Assembly (NCBI GenBank): GCA_002421005.1
Contig: DIJC01000014.1
Coordinates: 250,955-314,954 of the forward strand
Reading direction: 5' to 3'
Origin: Enterobacteriaceae bacterium UBA5654
GTDB taxonomy: Bacteria; Pseudomonadota; Gammaproteobacteria; Enterobacterales; Enterobacteriaceae
DNA length: 64,000 nucleotides
How positions within the stretch are numbered: position 1 is the stretch's first letter; each line of letters opens with the position of its first letter. Shown in pieces: positions 24,086 to 33,290 of the stretch. The notes beneath the pieces were generated by a model. That model saw nothing but the letters and a program-made list of their open reading frames with translations. It was not told the DNA's origin and did no database searches. A program made the translations under genes and the position numbers.

Positions 24086-25096
24086 TCAACGGCGGAACAC
24101 GTCGACGGAGAAACGAACCCACGCGGTAAAGAAGAGCAGGAACAGGGTCAGGCTGACCCAATCCGCCACCCGTAAGCGGTCGAAGAGAATGCCGACGGAA
24201 GCAAAGACCACGGCGGCGAGGAACAGAATCGCCAGCGTCCGGCGGGGGCTGTAGCCACATTTCATAATAATATGGTGAATGTGACCACGGTCCGGGCGGA
24301 ACGGGCTGTTACCGTTAAGAATGCGGCGCAGCGACACCGCCGACATATCCGCCAGCGGCAGCGCGATCAGCCACAGGGCGGTGACCGGCGCAATAATAGC
24401 GTCGTCACCCTGAGTCGCTACCACCAGCAGCCAGATCGCGGCAAAGCCGATCACCGTGCTACCCGCATCGCCCATAAAGACTTTCAGTCGCTTAACGCCA
24501 AACAGTCCGAGATTCGCCATCAGGTACGGCATGATGGCGAGCACCAGCGCCAGGCACCACTGCCACGCGCCCATATTTCCGTGGATATAAAACAACACCC
24601 CCAGTGCGCCAAAAGTCACACACGACACGGCGCCGAGTAATCCATCAATGCCGTCAATCATGTTAAAAGCATTAATCGATGCCCAAATAGCAATCAGGGT
24701 GATCAGGTAGCCGACCGCGCCGAGGGTAATGACGTAGCCGGGGATCAGTTCGCCCAGCGACGCCAGCCACAGCCCGGATTTCATCATCAGTACGGCGGCC
24801 ACTGCCTGCGCGATGACCCGTGGCAGCACCGGCAGATTAAAGCGGTCATCCAGCACGCCGACGATCAACAGCATTGAAATACAGAACCAGAATACCTGCT
24901 GGTGGGGCAGCCACTGCGGATTCAGATATTGCAGGGCACTCATCGCCACCCACACAGAAATACCGCCAACGAGGGGAATATGCCCTTCATGAACTTTACG
25001 TGCATCCGGTTTATCGACCAGGCCAAACACCGGCGCGGTTAACCCCGCGATGGCAAGACCCCCGATAGCACTGATCAGGATCATCACAAAATCCAT
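24086..25096 (-). CDS. WecA-like undecaprenyl-phosphate sugar-1-phosphate transferase at the end of the capsule operon
   Basis: 336-aa polytopic membrane enzyme of the WecA/MraY superfamily, which transfers a HexNAc-1-phosphate from UDP-sugar to undecaprenyl phosphate to begin a polysaccharide. Diagnostic sites: VDKPDARKVHEGHIPLVGGI (first loop), LIVGVLDDRFNLP (Mg-binding DD), SINAFNMIDGIDGLLGAVS, VFMGDAGSTVIGF and the cytosolic His loop FRPDRGHIHHIIMK. About eleven hydrophobic segments are present. Start at 25096 has GGAGAA upstream. It follows etk by 125 bases on the same strand. K-12 gfc operons end at etk, so this is an extra, dedicated initiating enzyme or a WecA paralogue with another sugar. 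Confidence 0.88.
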   Translation of the reverse strand: MDFVMILISAIGGLAIAGLTAPVFGLVDKPDARKVHEGHIPLVGGISVWVAMSALQYLNPQWLPHQQVFWFCISMLLIVGVLDDRFNLPVLPRVIAQAVAAVLMMKSGLWLASLGELIPGYVITLGAVGYLITLIAIWASINAFNMIDGIDGLLGAVSCVTFGALGVLFYIHGNMGAWQWCLALVLAIMPYLMANLGLFGVKRLKVFMGDAGSTVIGFAAIWLLVVATQGDDAIIAPVTALWLIALPLADMSAVSLRRILNGNSPFRPDRGHIHHIIMKCGYSPRRTLAILFLAAVVFASVGILFDRLRVADWVSLTLFLLFFTAWVRFSVDVFRR

Positions 25097-25221
25097 ATCA
25101 TTCTCCAGAATTTTTGCGTGCGCATAGACAGACCGCCAGACGCGAAGTCTGGCGACGTTATTGTTGGTTTTTTTACTGAGATTGATTCCCCGGCAGAGGA
25201 TGCCGGGGAGCACTGCGGAGA

Positions 25222-27396
25222 TTACTTCTTATCGGTATAGCTGTAGCCGTAATGATTGTAGCCGTAACCGTAGTAGCTGCTGGCGCGCTTGATCACGCCG
25301 TTCAGAATGGCACCCTTGACGTTGACGCCAGCCTGTTCCAGACGCTGAACGCAGACGGTCATCTCTTTCACGCTGTTGACCTCGAAGCGCGCGACCACCA
25401 GGCAGGTTCCGGCGGAGCGGCCAATGACGGCGGCGTCGGTCACGGCGAGGATCGGCGGCGTATCGATAATCACCATATCGTAATGTTCGCTCGCCCAGTT
25501 CAGCAGCTCGCGGAAACGGTCGTGCATCAGCAACTCTGCCGGGTTCGGCGGCACCTGACCACGGGTAAGGATGTCGAATCCGCCCTTGGTGAAGGTCTGC
25601 ACGGCAGCCGTAACCGGCGTCTTACCGGACAGCACCGCAGAGAGGCCGTGGTTATTGCTCAGGTTAAACAGATCGTGAGCGTAGCCACGGCGCATATCCG
25701 CATCAATGTAGATCACTTTCTGTCCGGCCTGCGCAACGATGGCCGCCAGCGTGCTACTGACGAAGGTTTTCCCACTGTCCGGCGTCGCCCCGGAAATCAT
25801 CAGCACGTTGTTGGTGGATTCCATCATCGCGAAGTGCAGGCTGGTACGCAGCCCACGGATGGCTTCCACCGACAGGTCAATCGGGTTATCCACCGCCAGG
25901 AACGGGATGTTTTTCGTTTTGTGCTGGTGGCGGGAGGAGAAAATATTCTTACTCCGCAAGCGCGTTTTTTGCGCCAGCCAGTCGGACATCGGGATGGTGG
26001 CGTAAACGTTGATCCCCTGCTCTTCCAGCTGTTCCGGCGAATCAATCCCTTTACGCAGCAGCATACGCGCCAGGACCAGGCCGATGGAGACAAACAGCCC
26101 CATGAGCAAGCCCAGCGCAACGACCAGCGCTTTCTTCGGTTTGATGGGCAGCGGCTGGGTGACCGCCGGGTCGATGATGCGCACGTTACCGATGGCGCTC
26201 GACTGGGCAATACTCAGCTCCTGCTGACGGTTTAACAATTGCAGATATACCGCACGGCCAGACTCCACGTCACGGCTTAAGCGCAGAATTTCCTGCTGGG
26301 TCGCGGGCATGGATGAAACACGTTTATTAAGGCGCGTTTTTTCCTGCTCCAGCGTCTGACGTTTTTCCATCAGCGCCCGGTAGGTCGGGTGATCCTTTTT
26401 ATACAGCTGGGAAATTTCTGCTTCGCGGAAGGTCAGCTCATTCAGCTGGTTATCCGCGTTTACGATCTGCTCCAGCACCGATTTCGCTTCGAGATTCAGG
26501 TCAACGGAGTCGCTTTTCTTACGGTAGGCGTTGAGTTTATCTTCCGACTGATCGAGATCGCCACGCACCTGCGGCAGCTGCTTTTGCAAAAACTCGAGGC
26601 TTTTCGAATCCTGCGCCGCCTGGCGGGCAATGTTCTGTTGCAGATAGTTATCAGAAATGCTGTTAAGAATACGCGCAATAAGCTGCGGATCTTCGCCGGT
26701 GACGGTCAGACCGAGCATTCCGCTGTCTTTGGTTTTTTCACTGACCGTAAACTGTTTGAGCAACTCATTGATAGCTTCCAGCTCGGTCAATTGACGCAGC
26801 GTAAAGCGCGTCCCCGGCTCGGCGTCAATGTCAGCAATTTTGAGCGAAAAGCCGTTTTTATCAACTAACTGTCCGATTTGTCCGTCGGCAGTGAAATCAT
26901 CGCCCTCAACCTGAAAATGGCCGTTTTCACCCACGGTTAAGGTGAATTCCTGCTGTACCATTTCTTTCGGTACGGCAAGCCAGGTCAGCGCAATGACGCC
27001 CGGTTTTTGCCCGGTTAACCGTGCCCAACCGCGACCAAATACGGGGAAATAATCCTGCTCAACAACGTTACGCAGGCTAAGGTCATTGATGGTTTTGCCG
27101 AGGATCATCCGCGACTGAAGAAGCTGAATTTCCGGCGCTGATTCCGGCGAGGAATCCGGGATCATCTGGCTCAGACTGCTGAGAATGGCATTCCCCTGCT
27201 TCTGTTCCACCTGAATCAGCGCATCAGCTTGATAAACCGGCGTTGAAAAAAGCGCATAGATGACGGCAATAACCGTGAAAAATACAGTGACGCAAAATAT
27301 GAGTTTCTTATGGTCGATCAGATCGCCCAGAAGACGCCCCAGATCCAGCTCGTTATTAGCGGTTTCAGCAGGAGCAGTTGTGACTTTTGTCGACAT
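25222..27396 (-). CDS. etk: Capsule tyrosine autokinase Etk (Wzc/BY-kinase)
   Basis: 724-aa inner-membrane polysaccharide co-polymerase with a cytosolic BY-kinase. Seen: Wzz domain between two membrane helices (about residues 33-55 and 425-450), a periplasmic coiled coil (about 260-390), the proline-rich ITQPLPIKPKK-like segment before the second helix (TQPLPIKPKKAL), Walker A in SGATPDSGKTFVSSTLAA, Walker A' VIYIDADMRRGYAHD, Walker B VIIDTPPI, and a tyrosine-rich tail (SSYYGYGYNHYGYSYTDKK) for autophosphorylation. It acts with GfcE and the phosphatase Etp in export of group 4 capsule. Nineteen bases after etp. Confidence 0.92.
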   Translation of the reverse strand: MSTKVTTAPAETANNELDLGRLLGDLIDHKKLIFCVTVFFTVIAVIYALFSTPVYQADALIQVEQKQGNAILSSLSQMIPDSSPESAPEIQLLQSRMILGKTINDLSLRNVVEQDYFPVFGRGWARLTGQKPGVIALTWLAVPKEMVQQEFTLTVGENGHFQVEGDDFTADGQIGQLVDKNGFSLKIADIDAEPGTRFTLRQLTELEAINELLKQFTVSEKTKDSGMLGLTVTGEDPQLIARILNSISDNYLQQNIARQAAQDSKSLEFLQKQLPQVRGDLDQSEDKLNAYRKKSDSVDLNLEAKSVLEQIVNADNQLNELTFREAEISQLYKKDHPTYRALMEKRQTLEQEKTRLNKRVSSMPATQQEILRLSRDVESGRAVYLQLLNRQQELSIAQSSAIGNVRIIDPAVTQPLPIKPKKALVVALGLLMGLFVSIGLVLARMLLRKGIDSPEQLEEQGINVYATIPMSDWLAQKTRLRSKNIFSSRHQHKTKNIPFLAVDNPIDLSVEAIRGLRTSLHFAMMESTNNVLMISGATPDSGKTFVSSTLAAIVAQAGQKVIYIDADMRRGYAHDLFNLSNNHGLSAVLSGKTPVTAAVQTFTKGGFDILTRGQVPPNPAELLMHDRFRELLNWASEHYDMVIIDTPPILAVTDAAVIGRSAGTCLVVARFEVNSVKEMTVCVQRLEQAGVNVKGAILNGVIKRASSYYGYGYNHYGYSYTDKK

Positions 27397-27415
27397 AACG
27401 AATGTTTATCCCGTT

Positions 27416-27862
27416 TTATTTTCCGAGCCTGACAGCCCATTCTTTACTGGCTTGCTCAAGCAGCCCATAAACGTGTTCGAAGGCCTCATGGCTTTTACGA
27501 TAGGGGTCAGGAATTTCCTTTTTCCCCGCCCATTGACCGAAGAGCATGGTTTTGCCTCTTACCTCGGGCGCGATCGCCGTCACCTGCTCAATATGAGCCG
27601 GTTCCATGACCAGAATAAGGTCGTAATCGCGCGCCATCGCGGGGGTCAGTTTGCGTGCGATATGCCCGTCCAGCGAAACGCCGTGCGCCGCTGCCACTTC
27701 GGCGGCGGTAGCGTCCGCAGGCTGGCCGCTTAAGCCAAACGTGCCGGCGGAATCCACTTTCATGTCAGGCATAGTGTGGCGCAGCAAACGTTCCCCGGTC
27801 GGGGAACGGCATATATTTCCGGTACAAATCACCAGAATCGAGCTAAACATTAATTTGGCCAT
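27416..27862 (-). CDS. etp: Low-molecular-weight protein tyrosine phosphatase Etp
   Basis: 148-aa LMW phosphatase that dephosphorylates the Etk tail. P-loop VICTGNICRSPTGER with nucleophile Cys13 and Arg19; the general acid Asp in EIPDPYRKSHEAFEHVY. Near-identical in layout to E. coli Etp, including VRGKTMLFGQW. Its start overlaps the gfcE stop by 13 bases, so translation is coupled. The pair Etp/Etk cycles tyrosine phosphorylation during polysaccharide polymerisation and export. Confidence 0.93.
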   Translation of the reverse strand: MAKLMFSSILVICTGNICRSPTGERLLRHTMPDMKVDSAGTFGLSGQPADATAAEVAAAHGVSLDGHIARKLTPAMARDYDLILVMEPAHIEQVTAIAPEVRGKTMLFGQWAGKKEIPDPYRKSHEAFEHVYGLLEQASKEWAVRLGK

Positions 27863-28989
27863 GTTTTGATATAACGCGCGGTTTCCGTCAGGTCGTGAAC
27901 ACCGGTGATGGTCGGCACCAGCTGAGAAATTACGCGGTTCCAGCGCACCAGCGGCGCGGTAGTCACATAAACAATATCGTACGGCTCAAGCTGGAATTCG
28001 GTGCCTAATACCATCGCCGAGGCATCCTGAGCGTTGAGCTGATAAACATTGGCAATTTTGCCGTTCTGCTTGCCTTTCATAGAACGGATGACGAAGATGC
28101 CGGTCGCGTCGGACATATCCTGCTTCATGCCTTCCGCGTTGCCGAGTGCTTCGGCCAGCGTCATGCCGCTGCGATCCATTTTAAGCGTGCTCTGTTTGCC
28201 CACTTCACCCATCACGAACACTTTCAGATCGTCATTGCGTGGGATAAACAGGATGTCACCTGGATAGAGTAGTTTATTCTGCGTTAAATCGCCGCGCTGC
28301 ATCAGCGCCCACAGAGAAATTTTGGTGTCCTGGCCGTTGTGGGTCAGCACCACATTACGCCAGTCGGCGTCAGGGGTCAGACCGCCCGCCGCGTTAATGG
28401 CATCCATCACCGTCAGCGGAATGTTGGTGATCGGCTGCTGACCGGATCTTGCCACTTCACCAGTCACGTAGGCTTTCTGCGAGCGGAAGGCCGCGATGCT
28501 GACATCAACCTGCGGGCTTTCAATTACCGAGTCCAGACGGGCGGTGATTTCATCACGGACCTGCTCCAGCGTTTTCCCCGCAACCAGCATTTTGCCGACA
28601 TAAGGATAGAAAATCGTCCCATTGGCACTGACCCAGTTCCCGGTATCGCTAGCGCTGCGATACTGACCGGCAGGCGTGGTCAGTTCCGGGTGATCCCAGA
28701 CGGTGACCATCAGGACGTCACCCACACCGATCCGGTACTGATAGCTTTTCAGCATATCGTCCAGAAGCGGGTTGGATTTTGATACCACCGATACCGGACG
28801 AAGCTGATCGATCAAACCAGGCGTCATTGGGTAAACGTTAACCATTTTATTTAGATCGTAATCGCTATCAGGTAATTCGATAACGTCCTTTCCGCCAGTG
28901 CTCAGACTTTGCCCGGGGATCACGGTACAGCCTGCTAACGCCCCCACTGCCAATGCCACGAGAGAAACCCTAAGAATACTTTTTTTCAT
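27850..28989 (-). CDS. gfcE: Outer-membrane polysaccharide export lipoprotein GfcE (Wza family)
   Basis: 379-aa Wza-type translocon. Lipoprotein signal with lipobox ALAGC (VALAVGALAGCTVIPG), the PES domain (QYRIGVGDVLMVTVWDHPEL), SLBB domains (AYVTGEVARSGQQPITNIPL; FVMGEVGKQSTLKMDRSG), and the C-terminal amphipathic helix region (YVTTAPLVRWNRVISQLVP) that forms the outer-membrane ring. Same length as E. coli Wza and GfcE. It is separated from gfcD by 197 bases containing an inverted repeat, and overlaps etp. Confidence 0.93.
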   Translation of the reverse strand: MKKSILRVSLVALAVGALAGCTVIPGQSLSTGGKDVIELPDSDYDLNKMVNVYPMTPGLIDQLRPVSVVSKSNPLLDDMLKSYQYRIGVGDVLMVTVWDHPELTTPAGQYRSASDTGNWVSANGTIFYPYVGKMLVAGKTLEQVRDEITARLDSVIESPQVDVSIAAFRSQKAYVTGEVARSGQQPITNIPLTVMDAINAAGGLTPDADWRNVVLTHNGQDTKISLWALMQRGDLTQNKLLYPGDILFIPRNDDLKVFVMGEVGKQSTLKMDRSGMTLAEALGNAEGMKQDMSDATGIFVIRSMKGKQNGKIANVYQLNAQDASAMVLGTEFQLEPYDIVYVTTAPLVRWNRVISQLVPTITGVHDLTETARYIKTWPN

Positions 28990-29186
28990 TATATAAAATC
29001 ATCTGTGGTTCAAATGGTTTAGTGTCAATCCGATTGCATTTTGCGCAATCCAATCAACGTGCGCTATCGATATCGTTTTTATCACGTCATGTACCGAGAT
29101 AAAAACAGAATGTCGGCCCTAAAATGAACGTTGTTCTCAAAGATGAAAATTTTTCACCTCTTGCGGGCGTTACTCTCCCCTCTGGC
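28990..29186. promoter_or_regulatory. gfcD-gfcE gap with inverted repeat
   Basis: 197 bases inside an otherwise tight operon. GTTTTTATC (29075-29083) and GATAAAAAC (29098-29106) are exact inverted copies with a 14-base spacer. It could be an RNA hairpin or an operator for an internal promoter ahead of the export genes gfcE-etp-etk. No T run follows, so it is not a normal terminator. Confidence 0.4.
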
Positions 29187-31280
29187 TCAATAGCCGACAG
29201 GAGTATCACGGTCCGTTGTCATGTTATAAAGCTGATATTTCCGTCCCAGCATCTGACCACCGTCACGGGTGAGTGGCGTCCAACTGATCGTTGCGCGACT
29301 GCGCGAAGGTGTCACGGTCATCAGATCCAGCGGCACGGAGACATAGAAGCCTTTGCTGAATCCGCCTTCGCCGTAGTCATCTTTCGAGACGTTAGTAATC
29401 GCCGCCCACGCCCCTACCGTTACGCCGCTATCGAAGCGTTTGGAGAGGTCGATGGTGCCGCCTTTATCTTTTGCCAGATACTGCCCGAGGCTGAGTTTCA
29501 TCAGCACGCCGTCAAAGACAGGCGGCGTCCAGTAACCGGTCAGATGCCCTGTCGGCGCTTTATAATCGATAAAGCGCATCATGTTGTTCCAGTCGCGCTG
29601 TTTAACGTAGTTACCGTCGATGCCCACCGCCCAGTTGCTGTCCAGCGGGCGGTACAGCACTTCGGCCCCGGCACCGCCGTACATCGTCTCCAGATAACCA
29701 CCGTACACCTGGCCGTAGAAGCCGTTGCCTAAGTAACGGACATAGTTACTTTGCAGGTTGTTTACGTAAACGTCGTTTTCGACATAATCACGAATATGAG
29801 TACGCACCGGCGGCAGCGTAGTGTCGCTGGGGCTATCAGTGGATTTAAATTTGTCGTAGTTGTTATACACGTTGGCGAATACGCCGCCATCGACCAGCCA
29901 GTGATCGGTCAGCCAGTAGTTGGCGCTGCCCATCACCCCAATCTGGAACATATAGAAGTTTTCAGGACCACCCAGCGACTGGCTAAGCACCGGCGAAATT
30001 GAATAACCGAAGCGATCAGGGCGAATGCGGTAGCCACGTCCCAGCGCGTCGGTATCCACCGGATTGATCCGCCGTTGTTGCAGCGTCTCTTCATGACCCA
30101 ACGGATAACCCTCAAGCTGCTTGCGCAGGCTGGCGACATTGGTTTCGGTAGTGACCTGCGGCTGGTGCAGGGTTTTCTGCGTGATACTGATCGTATCCAC
30201 ACCTGCCGGTAGATTGTTAACCAGAATACGGTTCGCGCGGTCAACCCCTTCACGGGTATCGCGATAGCGATACTGCACGCCGGTCATATACAGCGTATTG
30301 CCGCGATGAATAATTTCTGGCTCGTCAAATCCGGCGTTATATTTCAGTTGGGTCAGCTGATTCGCAGCGGAAGTGTACTGTAGCGAGTCGGTCGCCGGAC
30401 TCGGCTGATAAGCCGGTTTCGGACGATCTTTCTGATTCGGCTTCAGATCGTTGAAGTTGGTCCGCAGCGTAAAGCCGAACATCAGGGTATTACCGCGCTC
30501 GTAGCTAAGGTTGACATCCGCCCAGTCCGCCGCGCGATAAACTGCCCCGACGTTAAAGTGGCTGCGCTGGTCAATTTTACCGGCAAAGTCATCCTGATAA
30601 TCGTTGCCGTCATATTCGAGCTTCAGGCGCAGCGGCGTCCACGGCGTCTGATATTCTACGCCGCCAAAAATCGCCGCCGGGCCACGAAAGACATCGGTGA
30701 AGCTGATATCACCCGCATCGTGCGAATCAGCGCGAGTACAGTATTTATCACTGGCGCGGCAAAACGGGTTAGTGATATTGCCGCTGTTACCGCTGTATCC
30801 CCAGCCCATCCCCAGCATGAAATCAAACGGCCCCGCCATTTTGCTGGCGACCATATATTCGCCGTCGAACAGGCCGGTACCTGCGATATCACGTTTACCG
30901 AAGGCAAACTCAGGAACCCAGTAGCCCTCTTCCCACAGTCGTACTTTGAAGTCGAACGACTTATCTTTATAGGTCTGATCGCCGCTGAAGTTTTCGTCCT
31001 GACTGTATTTTCGGGTACGGACGTCGGTGTAGCGGACGGTCCCCTCCAGCCACGGGAACAGCGCAATTGAGGTGGAGAAAAAGCGGTATTGATCGTTATC
31101 ACGGTAGTTGACGCTGAATTCGCCTTCTTTGGCGATACGGGCGTTCGGGGTTTGCATCAGCCCCGTACCGCCGAAGTCAGACTGCGAAGGCCCAATTGGG
31201 TCCGGGTATGTCAGCACATCCGCATGACATGCGCTGGATACCGCAATGGCCAGCAGGCTGAAGAGGTATTTTTTATTCAT
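29187..31280 (-). CDS. gfcD: Outer-membrane beta-barrel protein GfcD (YmcA/YjbH family)
   Basis: 697-aa exported protein. Signal peptide (YLFSLLAIAVSSACHA), then the YjbH start (GPSQSDFGGTGLMQTPNARI, conserved in the family), two barrel-like halves with alternating aromatic residues (FSVNYRDNDQYRFFSTSIAL; LRLKLEYDGNDYQDDF; PLDSNWAVGIDGNYVKQRDW) and a C-terminal AT-SWTPLTRDGG-type ending. Needed for group 4 capsule in E. coli by published genetics of the gfc operon; the exact role is unclear. Start overlaps gfcC stop by one base. Confidence 0.9.
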   Translation of the reverse strand: MNKKYLFSLLAIAVSSACHADVLTYPDPIGPSQSDFGGTGLMQTPNARIAKEGEFSVNYRDNDQYRFFSTSIALFPWLEGTVRYTDVRTRKYSQDENFSGDQTYKDKSFDFKVRLWEEGYWVPEFAFGKRDIAGTGLFDGEYMVASKMAGPFDFMLGMGWGYSGNSGNITNPFCRASDKYCTRADSHDAGDISFTDVFRGPAAIFGGVEYQTPWTPLRLKLEYDGNDYQDDFAGKIDQRSHFNVGAVYRAADWADVNLSYERGNTLMFGFTLRTNFNDLKPNQKDRPKPAYQPSPATDSLQYTSAANQLTQLKYNAGFDEPEIIHRGNTLYMTGVQYRYRDTREGVDRANRILVNNLPAGVDTISITQKTLHQPQVTTETNVASLRKQLEGYPLGHEETLQQRRINPVDTDALGRGYRIRPDRFGYSISPVLSQSLGGPENFYMFQIGVMGSANYWLTDHWLVDGGVFANVYNNYDKFKSTDSPSDTTLPPVRTHIRDYVENDVYVNNLQSNYVRYLGNGFYGQVYGGYLETMYGGAGAEVLYRPLDSNWAVGIDGNYVKQRDWNNMMRFIDYKAPTGHLTGYWTPPVFDGVLMKLSLGQYLAKDKGGTIDLSKRFDSGVTVGAWAAITNVSKDDYGEGGFSKGFYVSVPLDLMTVTPSRSRATISWTPLTRDGGQMLGRKYQLYNMTTDRDTPVGY

Positions 31281-32023
31281 CAGTCAGGTATCCGGTGCGT
31301 CAGAACAGAGACGATTTGCTGATTTATTTTTTCGAATTCGCCAGGGACCGCCCATGAGGAAAATCCCACCCAGATAATGCTGCCCGGTTCAGGCTCGACG
31401 TGGCGATGATTCCAGTACGCCACCGGCGCTTGCTGGGTGCTGCCGTCCGGGTGAATGATGACCGCGATGTTGCGGTCGGCGCCGGTCAAACGCTCATGAC
31501 TGGCGAGATAATCACGCACGCTGCGCCCCGCCTGCCAGCTTGTTTTCCCCGTCCCTTCAATTGCGCCGAGTAGCGTTACGGTCGTGGGATAAGCCGGAAG
31601 CCAGAGCGAGTAACGCCCTTCCAGACGCGGATTATTGTCATCGCGAGTGCGAACCTGGTCAGGGTCGAGCGCAACAAACTGCCGCCCGGTAACCTTAATC
31701 GCCTGAAGTTGCTGAATGACGGTGCGGATGCTGGCGGCCTGATCCCCATCTTCCGTTGCCGCCCAACGATTTAAATCGCGCAGTGTCTGCTGATATTGCT
31801 GCTGCGCTACCGCCGTGGCCTGCGGTTCGGCGATCACCGCCCCCGGCCACCAGACGTGTTTCGGCAGATCGGCAACCGTTACCAGCTGCGCCAGGTTTTG
31901 CGCGTGTTCAATGGTCAGCGTTTTGCCCGTCGTCAGCGCGTGGACCGTCACCTGACTTTCCGCCTGGACGAATCCACTGACTGCCAGAAGCCCGGCACCG
32001 GTGAGTAATGTTTTTATTTTCAT
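31280..32023 (-). CDS. gfcC: Periplasmic capsule protein GfcC (YmcB/YjbG family)
   Basis: 247-aa secreted protein. Signal peptide (TLLTGAGLLAVSGFVQAE), a beta-grasp-like N-terminal part (TVHALTTGKTLTIEHAQNL; LPKHVWWPGAVIAEP) and a C-terminal part with AYPTTVTLLGAIEGTGKTSW and WVGFSSWAVPGEFEKINQQI. The overall layout matches E. coli GfcC, a soluble periplasmic protein with beta-grasp domains and a C-terminal amphipathic helix. It overlaps gfcB and gfcD by a few bases at each end, so the three are translationally coupled. Confidence 0.9.
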   Translation of the reverse strand: MKIKTLLTGAGLLAVSGFVQAESQVTVHALTTGKTLTIEHAQNLAQLVTVADLPKHVWWPGAVIAEPQATAVAQQQYQQTLRDLNRWAATEDGDQAASIRTVIQQLQAIKVTGRQFVALDPDQVRTRDDNNPRLEGRYSLWLPAYPTTVTLLGAIEGTGKTSWQAGRSVRDYLASHERLTGADRNIAVIIHPDGSTQQAPVAYWNHRHVEPEPGSIIWVGFSSWAVPGEFEKINQQIVSVLTHRIPD

Positions 32024-32667
32024 AGCGTCGCGGGTTTCAGAATAGTGAATTCGATGGGAAGCACCCCGGCCCCCAACATCTGGCGGCCCTGACGGACCTG
32101 CCCGGTTACGGCATCAACCCAGAAGGTGTTTTGCCAGTCGCGCGATGGAGAATCGGTATGGGCAAATTCATGCCATATCAGACAGCGTACCCGCTTACCG
32201 GCGATGGTTAACACCTCTTCCCCGCCAGGCGCAAAGCGGGAAACAACGGTCGCGGAGCGGTAACGTTCATCTTCCGTCCAGCCAATACTGCGGGTCCAGG
32301 TCGATCCGTTTTTAAGCTGTCGGGCGTTAAGAAGGGGGTCCTGCTGCTGATTACTGACGTCGAGAAGATTATCCGGCAATTTCACGGTTTTAATCAGGCG
32401 TCCGTTTTGCGTGACCAGCATCGCGCGATCCTGCGTCAGCCATTTACGCTGGCCGTTTTCCAGATAGCCCAGCACGACAAAGATGCGTTGGCCGTCATTA
32501 ATACGCAGGTACATGGTGGTGTAGGGTAATGCCTGAATTTGCTGGTCAGGAATAACGATGTCTTTTGGACCGTAAATGGTCGACTGTACGGTATCAACAA
32601 CGCTTTGCTGGCTGTGGGTGCAACCCTGCAACAGCAGGCAGGCCAGAAGGAAGAGAGGTATGCGCAC
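32020..32667 (-). CDS. gfcB: Outer-membrane lipoprotein GfcB (YmcC/YjbF family)
   Basis: 215-aa lipoprotein. Start GTG at 32667, chosen because the lipoprotein signal begins there (RIPLFLLACLLLQGCTHSQQ, lipobox LQGC). Family motifs: QALPYTTMYLRINDGQRIFV, VTQNGRLIKTVKLPDN, WQNTFWVDAVTGQVRQGRQM and LGAGVLPIEFTILKPA. Very similar in layout to E. coli YmcC/GfcB. It overlaps gfcC by four bases and follows gfcA after a 245-base gap that contains a strong hairpin. Confidence 0.9.
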   Translation of the reverse strand: MRIPLFLLACLLLQGCTHSQQSVVDTVQSTIYGPKDIVIPDQQIQALPYTTMYLRINDGQRIFVVLGYLENGQRKWLTQDRAMLVTQNGRLIKTVKLPDNLLDVSNQQQDPLLNARQLKNGSTWTRSIGWTEDERYRSATVVSRFAPGGEEVLTIAGKRVRCLIWHEFAHTDSPSRDWQNTFWVDAVTGQVRQGRQMLGAGVLPIEFTILKPATL

Positions 32668-32827
32668 CAGAGGATCCCTTTCACAATGTGTTAATACAAA
32701 AAATAACGGCGGTAAGCCCGTTATTTGCACGCACTTATAAGCCGAAGCGCTGAAAGAAGCGGCATTCGACGTTAGATATAATTGGCGATGAAAATAGTTT
32801 TACAGAGATATTATTCAATTTTTAAGC

Positions 32828-32852
32828 CCCCGGCAAAGCAAATTTGCCGGGG
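32828..32852 (-). promoter_or_regulatory. Strong hairpin between gfcA and gfcB
   Basis: CCCCGGCAAA-GCAAA-TTTGCCGGGG, a perfect 10-bp stem. On the minus strand it is followed by GCTTAAAAATTG, without a clean T run, so partial termination or mRNA processing after gfcA is more likely than full termination. This would make gfcA the most abundant product of the operon. Confidence 0.6.
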
Positions 32853-32912
32853 AACTTATATACCATCCCACACTGGGAATTAACTGTACAGAAGTTCAGC
32901 TAATTCTCAAGC

Positions 32913-33161
32913 TTAACGCGTAGTGGTGGTGGTAGTCAGGTTAACGCCGGAGCCGGAGCTGTCGTCGTCGCTTGCCGCAACTGCTGCCAGAGCAACCAGA
33001 CCGGCAACCGCAGTAGCGGTGACGATAGTGGTTGTGCCCACTGCGCCAGCTGCTACGCCGCCAGAAGTTGTTTCTGACCCGGTGGCAGGCGCAGCAAACG
33101 TAGCCGTGCTAAAACCGGCCAGCGCCAACGCTGCGAGAACCGCACACATTGTCTTTTTCAT
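32913..33161 (-). CDS. gfcA: Small Gly/Ala/Thr-rich protein GfcA (YmcD/YjbE family)
   Basis: 82-aa exported protein, first gene of the capsule operon. Signal peptide (MCAVLAALALAGFSTATFA), a Gly/Thr-rich middle, a hydrophobic Ala/Val helix (IVTATAVAGLVALAAVAA), then an acidic-Ser patch (SDDDSSGSG) and a threonine-run tail (NLTTTTTTR). This is the typical composition of GfcA/YjbE proteins, described as threonine-rich. GAGGAACG lies before the ATG. A long leader with JUMPstart/ops precedes it. Confidence 0.85.
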   Translation of the reverse strand: MKKTMCAVLAALALAGFSTATFAAPATGSETTSGGVAAGAVGTTTIVTATAVAGLVALAAVAASDDDSSGSGVNLTTTTTTR

Positions 33162-33258
33162 TCACGTTCCTCTTCATTCAACGAATGTAAAATTGATAGC
33201 CTGAAAACCAGGCAATATTAGCATACCATACCGTTCAGATTTTGGACTGAATAGCAGG

Positions 33259-33290
33259 CAGGCTACCGCCGTGGCTTAAAGCTACCACCC
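33259..33290 (-). promoter_or_regulatory. JUMPstart / ops element (RfaH recruitment) in the gfcA leader
   Basis: The minus strand reads GGTGGTAGCTTTAAGCCACG followed by GCGGTAGCCTG. This matches the JUMPstart layout (GGTAGCTnTTAAGCC-n-GGGCGGTAGCGTG), and GGCGGTAGCCTG matches the 12-base ops core at 11 of 12 positions. It lies about 98 bases before the gfcA start, in the untranslated leader, exactly where RfaH-controlled polysaccharide operons carry it. Confidence 0.85.
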
